Shown here: in pieces, positions 7,902-19,578 of the stretch | How the letters are laid out: each line of letters starts with the position of its first letter | Position numbering within the stretch: the first letter of the stretch is position 1 | From: Desulfurispirillum indicum S5 | GTDB lineage: Bacteria; Chrysiogenota; Chrysiogenetes; Chrysiogenales; Chrysiogenaceae | Reading direction: 5' to 3' | Length of the DNA: 64,000 nt | Assembly: GCF_000177635.2 (NCBI RefSeq) | Contig: NC_014836.1 | Coordinates: 2,120,001-2,184,000 of the forward strand | The notes under the pieces: model-generated | Database searches by the model: none | What the model saw: only the letters and a program-made list of their open reading frames with translations | Told to the model about the DNA's origin: nothing | Program-made: the position numbers and the translations under genes

Positions 7902-8819
7902 TCAGGAAATCGAAGGAAGATGCCCGACTTCCGGACAGGTACCGTCGTTGTAGGGGGATTTGCGCCAGTAGACTTTGCCCCAGTGCATATAGAGTTCCTC
8001 ATCCACAAACATGCGCACAGCCCGTGACAGAATGCGCTTCTCCAGATCCTGGCCGCGACGCACCACATCCTGGAGCGTATCGCTGGACTTATCGATGTAG
8101 AAGGCCTCCTGGTAGATGATCGGACCACGATCGAGATCCATGGTCACAAAGTGGGCGGTGGCTCCGGCCACCGTTGAGCCATTGTCATAGGCCTGACGGT
8201 ACGCACGGGCTCCTGGATAGGCGGGCAGCAGCGAGGGGTGAATATTGATGATTTTCCCTTCATAGCGGAAGGTGAACTCCGGCGAGAGAATTTGCATATA
8301 GCGGGCCAGCACGATCAGATCCACGTTGTATTCGGGCTGTCGCAGCAGCTCGATAATGTTGTGCTCGTTCTCTTCCTTGATCTTGGAGCTGAAGCAGAAG
8401 AAAGGGATTCCCTCGCGCTCGGCGAGCGGTCGCAGCTCTTCGCGGTTGCCGATCATCACGGCCACTTCCGCCTGGATGCGCCCTGCCTTGATTTCCGCGA
8501 GAATGGCTTCGGGAGCATGGGCTTCCTTGGTGACCATCAGCGCCATGCGCTTGATGCCGGAGGACTGCCGGGTGTTGAGGGACACTTCCATGTCCAGCTT
8601 TTTGGCTGCCTCGCTCAGGAGCCCTTCGAGGCCGGTCAGACTGACCGTCAGACCGCTGATATCGCCCTTGACACGCATCAGGAAGAAGTCTTCCCGTACC
8701 GTCTGTTCAAGGTCTTCAATATTGACGCCACAGTCAAAAAGCAGCGATGTGAAGGTGGCGATAACGCCCTTTTTATCCTTACCGATTACTGATACTTCAA
8801 CAATTTTCTTCGGTGTCAC
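7902..8819 (-). CDS. purU: Formyltetrahydrofolate deformylase
   Basis: A 305-residue hydrolase of 10-formyl-tetrahydrofolate, giving formate and tetrahydrofolate and so balancing one-carbon pools or feeding formate to purine synthesis. Residues 1 to about 85 are an ACT regulatory domain. The rest is a formyltransferase fold with 'INIHPSLLPAYPG' and 'GATAHFVTMDLDRGPI', which carry the catalytic Asn, His and Asp. The start is GTG, with GAGAGG upstream. It stands about 100 nt before dnaX on the same strand, so co-transcription is possible. The C-terminus is a little longer than in typical PurU (about 285 residues). Confidence 0.93.
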   Translation of the reverse strand: MTPKKIVEVSVIGKDKKGVIATFTSLLFDCGVNIEDLEQTVREDFFLMRVKGDISGLTVSLTGLEGLLSEAAKKLDMEVSLNTRQSSGIKRMALMVTKEAHAPEAILAEIKAGRIQAEVAVMIGNREELRPLAEREGIPFFCFSSKIKEENEHNIIELLRQPEYNVDLIVLARYMQILSPEFTFRYEGKIINIHPSLLPAYPGARAYRQAYDNGSTVAGATAHFVTMDLDRGPIIYQEAFYIDKSSDTLQDVVRRGQDLEKRILSRAVRMFVDEELYMHWGKVYWRKSPYNDGTCPEVGHLPSIS

Positions 8820-8893
8820 ACGTAACCTCTCTCAACGGTATTCTGGGCATGGCGCCTGCCTTTGACACTGCGCGCCTCTGGTCGAAAAAACAA

Positions 8894-8921
8894 GCGGGCA
8901 TCTCCCGAAAGGAGAGCCCGC
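8894..8921 (-). terminator. Terminator after rpoC
   Basis: A GC-rich stem (GCGGGC and GGAGA arms, 8894-8905 with 8911-8921), followed on the minus strand by TTGTTTTTTC. It ends the long tRNA-Thr-to-rpoC block. Confidence 0.9.
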
Positions 8922-8957
8922 TGTTTTCCTTGTCAACCACAGACCCGTCAGCAGGAC

Positions 8958-11900
8958 TTAGGATGTTTTACTGTACGTAAACCGTTTATTTGATTTCACC
9001 CCGGTGCCAGCTGGAATCAGTCGTCCCATGATGACGTTTTCCTTCAGGCCGTTGAGGTGGTCGATCTTACCGGAGATACTGGCCTCTGTCAGAACCCGCG
9101 TCGTCTCCTGGAAGGAAGCTGCCGAGATAAACGACTCCGTGGACAGACTGGCTTTGGTTATGCCCAGCAGCATGCGATCGTACTTGGCCGGCAGCTTTCC
9201 GGCAAGCTCAAGCTCGCGGTTCTTGTTCTCAACGTTCAACCACTCAAGCTCTTCGTCAACCATGAAGTCGGAATCACCGGAATCGGTAATGCGCACCTTC
9301 TTGAGCATCTGACGGATAATCACTTCGATGTGCTTGTCATTGATGCCAACGCCCTGGGATCGGTACACTTCCTGGATCTCGTTGGTCAGGTACTCCTGCA
9401 CCGCGTCGACGCCCTTGATACTCAGAATGTCATGGGGATCCATGGCACCGTCAACGATCATGTCACCGGCGCGGACCATATCACCGTCAAGGTAGTTGAT
9501 ATAACGATTACGGGGGATGGAGTAGGTCTTCAGTTCGCCGGTATCATCGTTGCGAACCGTGACCTTGCGCATGCCGCGCACCAGTCCACCAATATTCAGA
9601 ATACCGTCTATTTCGCTGACGATCGCCTGATCCTTGGGCTTGCGGGCTTCAAAGAGCTCGGCAACCCGTGGCAGACCACCCGTGATGTCCTTGGCCTTGG
9701 TGGCCGCTTTCGGAATCTTGGCGATAATATCACCGGGAAGCACTTCCGTGCCTTCAGCCACCTGAATGGTACTGCCACCGGGCAGGAAGTAACGACGCAG
9801 CGTCTCATCTCCGCTGCCCTTGACGGACACCCGGGGCTGGCGTCGCTCTTCGGAGTGTTCAAGTACGGTACGGCGGCTGATGCCCGTCACCGCATCCACA
9901 TCTTCCTTAACGGTCTGACCATCGACGATGTCACCGAATTTGGCAATACCGCTGACTTCGGTGATAATCACCGCAGCAAATGGATCCCATTCCAGCAGCT
10001 TTTCCCCCTGGGATACTGCGGCACCGTCAGCAACGAGTACGTGGGCACCGTAGGTCACCTTGTGGGAGTCAATTTCATTGCCGCCTTCATCCAGGATCAG
10101 CATAAGTCCGTTACGGCTCATGGCCACTGTCTTGCCAGCGCGATTGGTCACGGTCATCAGGTCAATGTATTTTACGGTACCGGAAGCCTTGGCGTGAGCC
10201 ATGGATTCTTCGGCCTTCTGACTGGTAGCACCACCAACGTGGAACGTACGCATGGTCAGCTGCGTACCGGGTTCACCGATGGATTGGCCTGCCACTACGC
10301 CGACAGCCTCGCCGATGCTGACCAGGCTGCCACGGGAAAGGTCACGGCCATAGCACTGGGCACATACGCCGGACTGGGCCTGGCAGTTCATGACAGAGCG
10401 CACGCGGATTTTCTCAATCCCGGCCTCCTCAATACGCTGCACACCATCTTCGTCAATCAGGTGGCCCTTGGGCAGGATGACATCGCCATGGATATCCACC
10501 ACCTCGTCGAGGGTGACCCGCCCGAGCACTCGCTCGCCAATGCTTTCGATAATGGTGCTGCCTTCCATGAAGGCGGTGATCACCATGCCACGGTTGCTGC
10601 CACAATCGGCTTCGGTGATGATGACATCCTGGGCCACATCCACCAGACGACGGGTCAGATAACCGGAGTTGGCTGTCTTCAGAGCCGTATCCGCCAGACC
10701 CTTCCGGGCGCCGTGGGTGGAGATGAAGTATTCCAGAACGCTCAACCCTTCGCGGAAGTTCGCCATGATGGGCGTCTCGATAATGGAGCCATCCGGCTTG
10801 GCCATCAGACCACGCATTCCGGCCAGCTGACGCATCTGCTGTCTGGAGCCACGGGCACCGGAGTCAGCCATCACGTAGATGGAGTTGAAGTTGCGCTCAC
10901 GGGGGTTGGCTGAGGAGGCATCCCCACCTTCGCTGCCCAGAGCCTTCATCATCTCGTCTGCGATTTTCTCGGTGATATCGGACCAGATACCAATGGTGCG
11001 GTTGTACTTCTCGCCGAAGGTACTGATACCCTCCTGGTACTTGATGTTGGCTTCGGCAACTTCATTGATGCCCTTTTCCACCAGGGCCTGCTTGTTATCG
11101 GGAATACGCATGTCGTCAAGGCAGACAGAAATACCGGCCTTGGTGGCATAGCGGTAGCCCATTTCCTTGAGGCGATCAAGGAAGAGAACAGTCTGAGCAT
11201 TGCCGTTTTCACGGTAGCAACGCTCGACGATGGCAAGCAGTACCTTCTTGTTGAGGGTTTTGTTGATCAGTTCAAAGCCCATGTTCTCCGGCAGGCACTG
11301 GGAAAAGAGAACGCGCCCGACGGTGGTTTCAAAGCGACCGCCATTCAGACGGCAGGTAATCTTGGCGTGCAGATCAATCTTGTTCAGGGAGTACGCGGTT
11401 TCCACTTCCTCCACAGAACCAAAGGCCATGCCTTCGCCACGGGCATTGCGCTTTTCACGGGTCATGTAATAGCACCCCAGAACAATGTCCTGTGTGGGTA
11501 CGGTAATCGGTTTGCCGCTCGCCGGAGACAGGATGTTGTTGGAGGCGAGCATCAGAATGCGCGCTTCAAGGATCGCCTCGGTGGAGAGGGGCACGTGAAC
11601 CGCCATCTGGTCACCGTCAAAGTCGGCGTTGAAGGCGGTACATACCAGCGGGTGCAGCTGGATGGCCTTGCCCTCGATCAGCACCGGCTCAAAAGCCTGG
11701 ATACCAAGGCGGTGCAGGGTTGGTGCACGGTTGAGCATCACGGGATGCTCGCGGATAACCTCTTCCAGGATATCCCATACTTCGGGGCGATTCTTTTCCA
11801 CCATCTTCTTGGCACTTTTGATGGTAGCGGCATAGCCTTTCTGCTCCAGCTTCTGGAAGATAAATGGCTTGAAAAGCTCCAACGCCATCTTCTTGGGCAG

Positions 11901-13013
11901 ACCGCACTGCCACATCTTCAGCTCGGGGCCGGCAACGATAACGGAGCGGCCCGAGTAGTCAACCCGCTTACCCAGAAGGTTCTGACGGAAACGACCCTGC
12001 TTGCCCTTGAGCATATCGGACAGAGATTTCAGGGGACGCTTGTTGGGGCCGCGCAGAACGCGTCCACGCTTGCCATTGTCAAAGAGGGCGTCTACCGCTT
12101 CCTGCAGCATGCGCTTTTCGTTGCGGATAATGATATCCGGTGCCTGCAGCTCCATCAGGCGCTTGAGGCGGTTGTTACGATTGATGACGCGCCGGTAGAG
12201 ATCGTTCAGATCACTGGTGGCAAAACGTCCGCCATCCAGGGGAACCAGGGGGCGCAGCTCGGGGGGGATGACCGGAATGACTTCCAGGATCATCCACTCG
12301 GGCTTGTTGCCGCTTTTGCGGAATGCCTCCACCACTTTCAGGCGCTTGGTCAGTTTTTTGATTTTCTGCACGGACGTGGCATCCTGCAGATCCTGGCGCA
12401 GCTCAATGGCCAGCAGGTCCAGATCCAGCTTGCGCAGCATCTCGCGAATGGCCTCCGCTCCCATGTCGGCGACAAAGGAACCATAGCCGAACTCTTCGAC
12501 GGCATTGTAGTAGGCCTCTTCCGAGAGGAGCTGTTTCTCTTCGAGGGGTGTCTGCATGGGATCGAGGACAATGTACTCCTCAAAGTACAGAACCTTTTCC
12601 AGATCGCGCAGGGTCATATCCAGGATGGTACCAATACGGCTGGGCAAGCCCTTGAAAAGCCATACGTGGCTGACTGGGCACGCCAGCTCAATATGGCCGA
12701 GGCGCTCGCGACGAACTTTGGACTGGATTACTTCCACGCCACACTTTTCGCACACAATGCCACGGTGCTTCATACGCTTGTATTTTCCGCAGTTACACTC
12801 CCAGTCCTTCACAGGGCCGAAGATTTTCGCACAGAAAAGGCCATCCTTCTCCGGCTTGAACGTGCGGTAGTTGATCGTCTCAGGCTTGGTCACCTCACCG
12901 TGGGACCAGGAGCGTATCTTCTCCGGCGATGCCAGGCGTATCTGTATGGCATCGAAAAAGGGCAAGGCTTTCTTTTCATTCATGGCTCGGATATCCAAGG
13001 TTTCCTCCAGCAT
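8958..13013 (-). CDS. rpoC: RNA polymerase beta' subunit
   Basis: The 1351-residue catalytic subunit. The absolutely conserved Mg-binding motif '[12 protein letters not shown]' lies near residue 460. The N-terminal zinc site reads '[20 protein letters not shown]' near 73. A second cysteine cluster '[13 protein letters not shown]' follows the trigger-loop region. The length is like that of proteobacterial beta' and shows no large lineage insert. The start is uncertain: ATG at 13013 has a weak AGGAT site, TTG at 12998 has an excellent GGAGG five bases upstream, and ATG at 12983 is also possible. The gene is 52 nt downstream of rpoB. Confidence 0.98.
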   Translation of the reverse strand: MLEETLDIRAMNEKKALPFFDAIQIRLASPEKIRSWSHGEVTKPETINYRTFKPEKDGLFCAKIFGPVKDWECNCGKYKRMKHRGIVCEKCGVEVIQSKVRRERLGHIELACPVSHVWLFKGLPSRIGTILDMTLRDLEKVLYFEEYIVLDPMQTPLEEKQLLSEEAYYNAVEEFGYGSFVADMGAEAIREMLRKLDLDLLAIELRQDLQDATSVQKIKKLTKRLKVVEAFRKSGNKPEWMILEVIPVIPPELRPLVPLDGGRFATSDLNDLYRRVINRNNRLKRLMELQAPDIIIRNEKRMLQEAVDALFDNGKRGRVLRGPNKRPLKSLSDMLKGKQGRFRQNLLGKRVDYSGRSVIVAGPELKMWQCGLPKKMALELFKPFIFQKLEQKGYAATIKSAKKMVEKNRPEVWDILEEVIREHPVMLNRAPTLHRLGIQAFEPVLIEGKAIQLHPLVCTAFNADFDGDQMAVHVPLSTEAILEARILMLASNNILSPASGKPITVPTQDIVLGCYYMTREKRNARGEGMAFGSVEEVETAYSLNKIDLHAKITCRLNGGRFETTVGRVLFSQCLPENMGFELINKTLNKKVLLAIVERCYRENGNAQTVLFLDRLKEMGYRYATKAGISVCLDDMRIPDNKQALVEKGINEVAEANIKYQEGISTFGEKYNRTIGIWSDITEKIADEMMKALGSEGGDASSANPRERNFNSIYVMADSGARGSRQQMRQLAGMRGLMAKPDGSIIETPIMANFREGLSVLEYFISTHGARKGLADTALKTANSGYLTRRLVDVAQDVIITEADCGSNRGMVITAFMEGSTIIESIGERVLGRVTLDEVVDIHGDVILPKGHLIDEDGVQRIEEAGIEKIRVRSVMNCQAQSGVCAQCYGRDLSRGSLVSIGEAVGVVAGQSIGEPGTQLTMRTFHVGGATSQKAEESMAHAKASGTVKYIDLMTVTNRAGKTVAMSRNGLMLILDEGGNEIDSHKVTYGAHVLVADGAAVSQGEKLLEWDPFAAVIITEVSGIAKFGDIVDGQTVKEDVDAVTGISRRTVLEHSEERRQPRVSVKGSGDETLRRYFLPGGSTIQVAEGTEVLPGDIIAKIPKAATKAKDITGGLPRVAELFEARKPKDQAIVSEIDGILNIGGLVRGMRKVTVRNDDTGELKTYSIPRNRYINYLDGDMVRAGDMIVDGAMDPHDILSIKGVDAVQEYLTNEIQEVYRSQGVGINDKHIEVIIRQMLKKVRITDSGDSDFMVDEELEWLNVENKNRELELAGKLPAKYDRMLLGITKASLSTESFISAASFQETTRVLTEASISGKIDHLNGLKENVIMGRLIPAGTGVKSNKRFTYSKTS

Positions 13014-13065
13014 ATCCTGGTTCGGCGTCGTTACGCCAACCGCTGTATAAGGTCTTCAAAAGGAC

Positions 13066-16000
13066 TTACTCGCCTGACTCTTCCGTCAGCACTTCACTGC
13101 TTTCGCCGGCTTCAACTTCCACCGCCTCGTCCGTGGAGATAAGCTCCACATCAAGGCACAGAGACTGCAGTTCCTTCACCAGTACGTTAAAGGACTCAGG
13201 CAGGCCAGGTGTCAGGGTGTTTTCCCCTTTGACGATAGCCTCGTACATCTTGGTACGTCCGTTGACATCATCCGACTTCACGGTGAGCAGCTCCTGCAGA
13301 CAGTGGGAGGCTCCATAGGCCTCAAGGGCCCAGACTTCCATTTCCCCGAATCGCTGTCCGCCGAACTGCGCCTTACCGCCCAGGGGCTGCTGGGTAACCA
13401 GCGAGTACGGCCCTGTGCTGCGGGCGTGAATTTTGGTGTCAACCAGGTGGTGCAGCTTCAGCATGTAGATGACGCCCACGGTCACCGGCTGGTCAAATTT
13501 CTCGCCGGTACGTCCGTCGTAGAGATCGGTCTGACCGGTGTCATTGCCATCATAGGCCTTGCGCAGGAGTTCCTTGATATCGCCTTCATTGGCGCCATCG
13601 AACACGTTGGTGGCAACGTGCATACCCAGGGCCTTGGCGGCCCAGCCCAGGTGGGTTTCAAGAATCTGCCCCACGTTCATACGGGAGGGAACGCCCAGGG
13701 GGTTGAGCACGATGTCAACGGGGGTTCCGTCTGGCAGATAGGGCAAGTCTTCCTGGGGCAGGATGCGGGAAACAACACCCTTGTTGCCGTGGCGCCCGGC
13801 CATCTTGTCGCCGACTTTCAGCTTACGCTTGACGGCAACATAGACCTTGACCATTTTAAAGACCCCGGGAGGCAGATCGTCGCCCATGTTGACACGGGAT
13901 TTTTTCTCCGTGTACATCTCGTGGGTTTTTTCCAGCTGCTCTTCCATAATTTCACGGATGGACTCGGCCTTGCGGATAAATCCTTCGCTGTCTTCAACGG
14001 GGGTTTCCAGCAGTTCGTTGAGGGTGAGCTTTTCCACCATTTCCATGGTGATGGCTTCCCCTTCGCGTCCAAGTATCTTGCCACGCAGCACCAGGTCGTC
14101 TGCGAGCTTTTTGCCGACCAGCAGGCGACGTATCTTGTTGAGGCGCTCCTTGCGGATAAGGGTGCACTCATCCTGATAGTCGACTTCCAGCTTCTTGATT
14201 TCTTCTTCCTCGATATCCTTGACGCGGTCGTCTTTTTCCGTACCGCGACGGGTGAAGACCTTCACGTCGACGATGGTCCCCTCAATACCGGGGGGTACGG
14301 TCAGGGATGCGTCGCGGAACTCACCGGCCTTCTCGCCGAAGATCGCCCGCAGGAGCTTTTCTTCAGGTGTTGGCTGCGTCTCCCCCTTGGGAGTCACTTT
14401 CCCCACCATGATATCGCCGGCTTTCACTTCCGCGCCTATGCGGATGATACCGGAGTCATCGATATCCTTGAGGGCGTCCTCACCCACGTTGGGAATATCG
14501 CGGGTGATATCTTCCGGACCCAGTTTGGTGTCACGGGCTTCCACGTCAAATTCCTCGATATGAATGGAAGTATAGACATCTTCCAGCACCACGCGTTCGG
14601 AGATGAGGATGGAGTCCTCGAAGTTGTAGCCCATCCAAGGCATGAAGGCGACAACCACGTTCTTGCCAAGGGCCAGATCACCAGACTCGGTGGCCGGACC
14701 ATCGGCGATGACATCGCCCGCCTTGACCTGATCGCCCGGGAATACGATGGGCGTCTGGTTGATGCAGGTATTCTGGTTGGAGCGTCGGAACTTGATGAGG
14801 TTGTAGATATCAACGCGACCTTCGCCGGGAGCGATTTCGCTCTCATTGACGTGGACAATGATCTTGTCCGCTTCAACGCTGACAATGGTACCGCCACGGG
14901 TAGCCGTTATGGCAGCGCCGCTGTCAACAGCCACCTTGCGCTCAAGGCCGGTTCCGACCAGAGGCGACTGGGTGCGCAGCAGGGGAACTGCCTGACGCTG
15001 CATGTTTGATCCCATCAGAGCGCGGTTGGCGTCATCGTTCTCCAGGAAGGGAATCAGGCCGGCGGCCACAGACACCATCTGTACCGGTGCAACGTCCATG
15101 TAAGTGATATTCTCCGCTTCGGTCATAACGAATTCACCCTCATCACGGGCGGAAACCAGCTCGTTGACAAAGCAGTTGCCCTTGTCGAGGGGCTCGTTGG
15201 CCTGGGCGATGATCTGACCATACTCGTCAATGGCGCTGAGATAATCGATCTGCGTGGTTACCTTTTTCTTCTCAACCTTCCGGTAAGGCGTTTCGATAAA
15301 CCCATACTCGTTGATACGTCCATGGGTTGCCAAAGAGGTTATCAGACCGATGTTCGGGCCTTCCGGAGTTTCGATGGGGCAGATACGTCCATAGTGCGTG
15401 GTGTGAACGTCACGCACCTCAAAACCCGCCCGCTCACGGGTCAGACCACCAGGACCAAGGGCCGAGAGCCGGCGCTTGTGCGTGATTTCGGCCAGGGGAT
15501 TTGTCTGATCCATAAACTGACTGAGCTGGGAAGAACCGAAAAATTCCTTAATGGAAGCCACGATGGGCTTGGAGTTCAGGAGTTCCTGGGGCGAAAGCTC
15601 CGAAAGATCCTGAATGCTCATGCGCTCCTTCACCGTGCGCTCCATGCGGACCAGGCCGATGCGGAACTGGTTTTCCAGCAGCTCGCCCACGCTGCGGATG
15701 CGTCGGTTGCTGAGGTGGTCGATATCGTCGACGGAACCTTTTCCGTTCTTGATATCGGAGAGGGTCTTGACGACCTGCAGAATATCCTCACGGGTCAGGG
15801 TAGTGACATCCATGGGAACTTCAAGACCGAGGCGACGGTTGATTTTCAGACGCCCGACGCGGCTGAGATCATACCGCTTGGCGACAAAGAACAGGTTGTC
15901 AAACAGCTGTGTAGCCGCTTCTACCGTGGGAGGCTCACCTGGACGCATCTTGCGGAATATCTCGATAAGAGCTTCTTCCGCCGAAGTCACCTTGCTGTCA

Positions 16001-17109
16001 GCCGCCAGGGTGTCGCGTATGGAGGTATCACTTTTGATATTGTCGATAAAGAGAATGGCGAATTCGCGCACCCCTCGTTCAAGCAGCAGGTCGTAGATAT
16101 CATCGGTGACAGGCTGGTTAATGGAGGCAAGCAGTTCGCCACTGGAGGGATCGTAAATATCTTCGGCGAAGTAGGACGTGTCACGCACTACCTCCATGCG
16201 ATCGAGCCGGATACTCTGCACATTGGCGTTGGTGAGCTTACGAATATTGCCGCGGGTTATCTTGTGTCCAGCCTTTACCAGCACCTCACCACTTTCAGGG
16301 TGAAGGATATCCTGCATCAGTTTCTGATTATAAAGATTTGCCAGGTCGGTCAGTTTCTCAACCGAACCATCCTCACTGACGCGGATGGTTTCATTGGTGT
16401 AGAAGTGGCTGAGAATATCGCGTTCGCTGTACCCCAGTGCCTTGAGCACAACCGTGGCCGGAAACTTGCGTTTCTTGTCGATGCGGACATAGAGGATATC
16501 CTTGGCATCAAATTCAAAATCCATCCAGGAGCCACGATAGGGTATGATACGCGCAGAGTAGATCACCTTGGCATTGGCACCGCCCTTGCCACCATCGTCT
16601 TCAAAAAAGACACCAGGTGAACGGTGAAGCTGGCTGACAATAACCCGCTCAATGCCGTTGATAATAAAGGTCCCCTTGTCGGTCATCAGGGGGAGTTCTC
16701 CCAGATAGACTTCCTGCTCCTTGACATCCTTGACCGGACGCTCGCCGGGCGCAGCTGACCCTTCCCGCTCAAAGAGTACCAGGCGGACCTTGATCCTGAC
16801 AGGAGCCGCGAAGGTGGCACCACGATCCTGACACTCATTGACATTATATTTCGGCTCTCCCAGGGAGTAGCTGATATATTCCAACTGGGCGGTTTCATTG
16901 TAGTCCTGAATAGGGAACACGCTGCGAAAGACCGCCTCGAGACCCATGTCACTGCGCTGCTGGAAATCCTTGCCCATTTGAAGAAATTTTACATATGATT
17001 CTTTTTGAATGGCATTCAGATCCGGTATATCCAGAATATTGGGGATACGGGAAAAGTTGTGCCGTTTCCGAAAGGTCACTTTGCGATTTTGCTGTTGAGC
17101 AAACGCCAT
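13066..17109 (-). CDS. rpoB: RNA polymerase beta subunit
   Basis: The 1347-residue beta subunit of RNA polymerase. It shows the rifampicin-pocket segment '[23 protein letters not shown]' in shortened form here as '[13 protein letters not shown]' followed by '[12 protein letters not shown]', and the C-terminal '[24 protein letters not shown]' region seen as '[16 protein letters not shown]'. The Asp, His and Ser positions of the rifampicin pocket look wild-type. The ATG follows AGGGAG. A 196-nt gap with a strong hairpin separates it from rplL, as expected where rpl and rpo expression are uncoupled. Confidence 0.98.
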   Translation of the reverse strand: MAFAQQQNRKVTFRKRHNFSRIPNILDIPDLNAIQKESYVKFLQMGKDFQQRSDMGLEAVFRSVFPIQDYNETAQLEYISYSLGEPKYNVNECQDRGATFAAPVRIKVRLVLFEREGSAAPGERPVKDVKEQEVYLGELPLMTDKGTFIINGIERVIVSQLHRSPGVFFEDDGGKGGANAKVIYSARIIPYRGSWMDFEFDAKDILYVRIDKKRKFPATVVLKALGYSERDILSHFYTNETIRVSEDGSVEKLTDLANLYNQKLMQDILHPESGEVLVKAGHKITRGNIRKLTNANVQSIRLDRMEVVRDTSYFAEDIYDPSSGELLASINQPVTDDIYDLLLERGVREFAILFIDNIKSDTSIRDTLAADSKVTSAEEALIEIFRKMRPGEPPTVEAATQLFDNLFFVAKRYDLSRVGRLKINRRLGLEVPMDVTTLTREDILQVVKTLSDIKNGKGSVDDIDHLSNRRIRSVGELLENQFRIGLVRMERTVKERMSIQDLSELSPQELLNSKPIVASIKEFFGSSQLSQFMDQTNPLAEITHKRRLSALGPGGLTRERAGFEVRDVHTTHYGRICPIETPEGPNIGLITSLATHGRINEYGFIETPYRKVEKKKVTTQIDYLSAIDEYGQIIAQANEPLDKGNCFVNELVSARDEGEFVMTEAENITYMDVAPVQMVSVAAGLIPFLENDDANRALMGSNMQRQAVPLLRTQSPLVGTGLERKVAVDSGAAITATRGGTIVSVEADKIIVHVNESEIAPGEGRVDIYNLIKFRRSNQNTCINQTPIVFPGDQVKAGDVIADGPATESGDLALGKNVVVAFMPWMGYNFEDSILISERVVLEDVYTSIHIEEFDVEARDTKLGPEDITRDIPNVGEDALKDIDDSGIIRIGAEVKAGDIMVGKVTPKGETQPTPEEKLLRAIFGEKAGEFRDASLTVPPGIEGTIVDVKVFTRRGTEKDDRVKDIEEEEIKKLEVDYQDECTLIRKERLNKIRRLLVGKKLADDLVLRGKILGREGEAITMEMVEKLTLNELLETPVEDSEGFIRKAESIREIMEEQLEKTHEMYTEKKSRVNMGDDLPPGVFKMVKVYVAVKRKLKVGDKMAGRHGNKGVVSRILPQEDLPYLPDGTPVDIVLNPLGVPSRMNVGQILETHLGWAAKALGMHVATNVFDGANEGDIKELLRKAYDGNDTGQTDLYDGRTGEKFDQPVTVGVIYMLKLHHLVDTKIHARSTGPYSLVTQQPLGGKAQFGGQRFGEMEVWALEAYGASHCLQELLTVKSDDVNGRTKMYEAIVKGENTLTPGLPESFNVLVKELQSLCLDVELISTDEAVEVEAGESSEVLTEESGE

Positions 17110-17231
17110 GGTAACTCCCTGCTGTTACGGTATGGGGTTGGGGGAATCACATCAGGAACAACGTTCCCTGTCACATTATGCGCCAACCTGTGAGTATGAA
17201 CAGTTTGGGCAAATTTTACAAGCACAAACAA

Positions 17232-17270
17232 GCACAGGGGGAGCGACGGCTTCCGCCGCATCCCCTGTGC
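17232..17270 (-). promoter_or_regulatory. rplL-rpoB intergenic hairpin (attenuator or processing site)
   Basis: A strong stem with arms GCACAGGGG and CCCCTGTGC and a paired inner GCGGCGG/CCGTCGC region, followed on the transcript by TTGTTTGTGC. It lies where other bacteria have an attenuator or RNase III site that lowers rpoBC relative to rplJL. Confidence 0.6.
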
Positions 17271-17305
17271 CGCATAAGGCATTCAACTTAAAAGTGCAGT
17301 AACAC

Positions 17306-17686
17306 TTATTTTACTTCTACCTTGGCACCGGCTTCTTCAAGTTTCGCCTTCAGTTCGTTGGCCTGATCCTTGCTCACGCCTTCTTTAACTGCCTTGGGAG
17401 CGCCTTCTACCAGATCCTTGGCTTCTTTGAGGCCCAGACCGGTTACTTCGCGTACAACTTTGATGACGTTAATTTTCTTCTCACCGGCGTTGACCAGGAT
17501 AACGTCGAACTCAGTCTTTTCCTCTTCTGCAGCAGCAGGTCCGGCAGCAGGTCCGGCAGCAGCGACAGCCACAGGAGCAGCAGCGGAAACACCGAACTTC
17601 TCTTCAAGTTCCTTTACCAGTTCAGCCAGCTCCAGAACGCTCATGTTTTCGAGGTAAGAAATGAAATCTTCTTTGCTGATAGCCAT
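17306..17686 (-). CDS. rplL: 50S ribosomal protein L7/L12
   Basis: The 126-residue stalk protein that recruits translation GTPases. It has an N-terminal dimerisation helix (residues 1-35), an Ala/Pro/Gly hinge with a small internal repeat 'GPAAGPAAA', and a conserved C-terminal globular domain ending in '[11 protein letters not shown]'. GGAGG precedes the ATG. It follows rplJ by about 75 nt. Confidence 0.97.
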   Translation of the reverse strand: MAISKEDFISYLENMSVLELAELVKELEEKFGVSAAAPVAVAAAGPAAGPAAAEEEKTEFDVILVNAGEKKINVIKVVREVTGLGLKEAKDLVEGAPKAVKEGVSKDQANELKAKLEEAGAKVEVK

Positions 17687-17761
17687 GAATATCCTCCAGG
17701 GTATATTATCTTATCAATAAACGCTTATGCAGCGATTAAGGCATTTGACTCACAGAATCGT

Positions 17762-18289
17762 TTATTCCTGCTCTTTTTTCTCTTTGACCGCGTTAAGCGC
17801 ATAGAGAAACTTGCGAGGCACGCCAGCCAGAACGCCGACGAAGTTTGTGATAGGCGCGTTGAGCGTTCCGAGCAGTTTTGCCAGCAGCACTTCGCGGGAG
17901 GGAAGCTTACTGATAGCGACGACATCAGCCTGGCTGAGCACCGCGCCATCCATCACACCACACTTGATGGTAATAACTTCCTTGGACTTGGTGGAAAACT
18001 CGCTGACGTACTTGGCAGCAGCGGCAAAGTCGTCACCGGTATACACCACGCCAGTGGTCCCATGCAGATGCTCATCGAGTCCTTCCACATCCGGCAGCGC
18101 CCGACGCAGCATGGTATTTTTCACAACACCGTAGCCAGCACCCAGCTTGCGCAGCTCACTCCGAAATTCATCAGCACCCTTAACGGTCAATCCGGAATAA
18201 TTACACAGAATAACACCAGCGCTCTGCTCAATTTTCTGAGCCACAAGGCTGACGACGTTCTGCTTCTTTTCCAAAGTTTCTGTTTTCAA
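17762..18289 (-). CDS. rplJ: 50S ribosomal protein L10
   Basis: A 175-residue base of the ribosomal stalk. It binds 23S rRNA through its N-terminal domain and L7/L12 through its C-terminal helix. It is recognised by 'VVSLVAQKIEQSAGVILCNYSG' (shortened: 'QSAGVILCNYSG') and 'YGVVKNTMLRRAL'. The start taken is TTG at 18289, because family members begin just before the 'LEKKQNVV' segment and GGAG lies eight bases upstream. GTG at 18298 is an alternative. The TTG overlaps the stop of a five-codon upstream frame (18286-18303), whose own ribosome binding site sits in a hairpin. That suggests autoregulation by L10 through coupled translation. Confidence 0.94.
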   Translation of the reverse strand: MKTETLEKKQNVVSLVAQKIEQSAGVILCNYSGLTVKGADEFRSELRKLGAGYGVVKNTMLRRALPDVEGLDEHLHGTTGVVYTGDDFAAAAKYVSEFSTKSKEVITIKCGVMDGAVLSQADVVAISKLPSREVLLAKLLGTLNAPITNFVGVLAGVPRKFLYALNAVKEKKEQE

Positions 18290-18303
18290 GTAACACACTC
18301 CAT
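18286..18303 (-). CDS. Candidate leader mini-ORF (MECVT) coupled to rplJ
   Basis: ATG, four further codons and TGA, where the TGA overlaps the rplJ TTG start by two bases (TTGA). It has the best ribosome binding site in the leader, AGGAGG eight bases upstream, better than that of rplJ itself. It may be chance, but a coupling role is plausible. Confidence 0.35.
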   Translation of the reverse strand: MECVT

Positions 18304-18412
18304 AAGAAATGCCTCCTATGCATACGCATGGAGGCATCAATGTTATATTGATGACATCTCCCCAGGCAGCTTACGCTATTAAGAACTGCGCACCTGGTTC
18401 TGCGATATCAGA
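18290..18412 (-). ncRNA. Probable L10 leader (autoregulatory mRNA leader of rplJL)
   Basis: This 123-nt gap lies between rplA and rplJ. It contains a paired CCAGG/CCTGG segment (about 18366-18400) and a nearly perfect hairpin (18309-18337). The 3' arm of that hairpin includes the AGGAGG ribosome binding sequence. L10 leaders occupy this position in many bacteria and bind the L10-L12 complex. The identification rests on position and structure only. Confidence 0.5.
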
Positions 18413-19105
18413 TTATCGATTCTGGAGCACCGCGTTCACATCAAGCCGGATCCCTGGACCCATGGTGCTTGAAAGGGTGATCCCGCGAACATAGGTTCCT
18501 TTCGCGGTAGCGGGCTTCGCCTTAATCAAGGCATCCACAATAGCTAACACGTTTTCACGCAGCATGTCAAGCTCAAAGCTCACTTTCCCGACAGGAGCAT
18601 GGATAATTCCAGCTTTATCGGTGCGATACTCGATCATACCACTTTTCAGGTCTTTGACGGCCTTCGCCACGTCAAAGGTAACCGTTCCCAGCTTGGGGTT
18701 CGGCATCAGGCTGCGCGGCCCCAGGATACGACCCAGTTTCCCCACAAGACCCATCAGGTCAGGCGTGGCCACTGCCTTGTCAAACTCCAGCCAGCCACCC
18801 GTGATCTTCTGGGCCAGGTCATCAGAACCCACGTAATCCGCTCCGGCATCACGCGCTTCCTTTTCTTTTTCCCCTTTGGCAAAAACCAGAACGCGAACGT
18901 CCTTGCCGGTGCCGTGGGGCAGGCTCACGCTGCCGCGAACAATCTGATCGGCGTGACGGGGATTGACCCCAAGGTTAACTGCCACATCCACGCTCTCGGA
19001 AAACCCGGCAAATGCCAGCGACTTACAGAGCTCCAGTGCTTCTTCCAGGGTATAGCGCTTGTCTTTATCTACTTTCGCAACAGCTGCGTTAAATTTCTTT
19101 CCCAT
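18413..19105 (-). CDS. rplA: 50S ribosomal protein L1
   Basis: A 230-residue L1-stalk protein that moves deacylated tRNA out of the E site and, in many bacteria, represses its own operon. Conserved pieces include '[16 protein letters not shown]' near residue 40 and '[17 protein letters not shown]' near 150. It starts three bases after rplK stops, with GGAGGAG before the ATG. Confidence 0.97.
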   Translation of the reverse strand: MGKKFNAAVAKVDKDKRYTLEEALELCKSLAFAGFSESVDVAVNLGVNPRHADQIVRGSVSLPHGTGKDVRVLVFAKGEKEKEARDAGADYVGSDDLAQKITGGWLEFDKAVATPDLMGLVGKLGRILGPRSLMPNPKLGTVTFDVAKAVKDLKSGMIEYRTDKAGIIHAPVGKVSFELDMLRENVLAIVDALIKAKPATAKGTYVRGITLSSTMGPGIRLDVNAVLQNR

Positions 19106-19108
19106 TGA

Positions 19109-19534
19109 TTACTCCTCCACCACCAGGCCCATGCTACGCGCTGAGCCTTCGATTGTTGCGATTGCCGCTTCAAGCGTGTGAGCGTTCAGGTCAGGCATCT
19201 TCAGCTGAGCGATTTCCTGTACCTGAGCCTTGGTCACCTTGCCAACCTTGTTCTTGTTGGGCTCCGCTGAACCCTTGTCAAGTCCGGCAGCCTTCATGAG
19301 CAGAATCGCGGCGGGAGGAGTCTTGGTGATAAAGGTGAATGAGCGATCTTCAAAAACCGTGATGACAACGGGGATAATCATCCCCTTCTGGCTTTCTGTC
19401 TTGGCGTTGAACTCCTTACAGAATGCCATGATGTTCACGCCCTTCTGACCGAGGGCGGGACCTACGGGAGGGGCAGGATTTGCTCCACCGGCAGGAATTT
19501 GCAGCTTGATTTCGCCAATTACTTTTTTGGCCAT
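19109..19534 (-). CDS. rplK: 50S ribosomal protein L11
   Basis: A 141-residue protein of the GTPase-associated centre, needed for RelA-type stringent signalling and a thiostrepton target. It has the N-terminal '[20 protein letters not shown]' proline-rich loop and a C-terminal rRNA-binding domain. The length is standard. GGAGG precedes the ATG. The gene order nusG-rplK-rplA is canonical. Confidence 0.97.
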   Translation of the reverse strand: MAKKVIGEIKLQIPAGGANPAPPVGPALGQKGVNIMAFCKEFNAKTESQKGMIIPVVITVFEDRSFTFITKTPPAAILLMKAAGLDKGSAEPNKNKVGKVTKAQVQEIAQLKMPDLNAHTLEAAIATIEGSARSMGLVVEE

Positions 19535-19578
19535 AATTTTGCCTCCGTGTAGCCCCCTGGGACTACCTGTATGTCAAT

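Noticed and set aside
9057-10913. 618-codon plus-strand frame opposite rpoC
   Set aside because: Antisense shadow of rpoC. The same applies to the long frames opposite rpoB, nrdJ, ubiD, ntrY and flgL.
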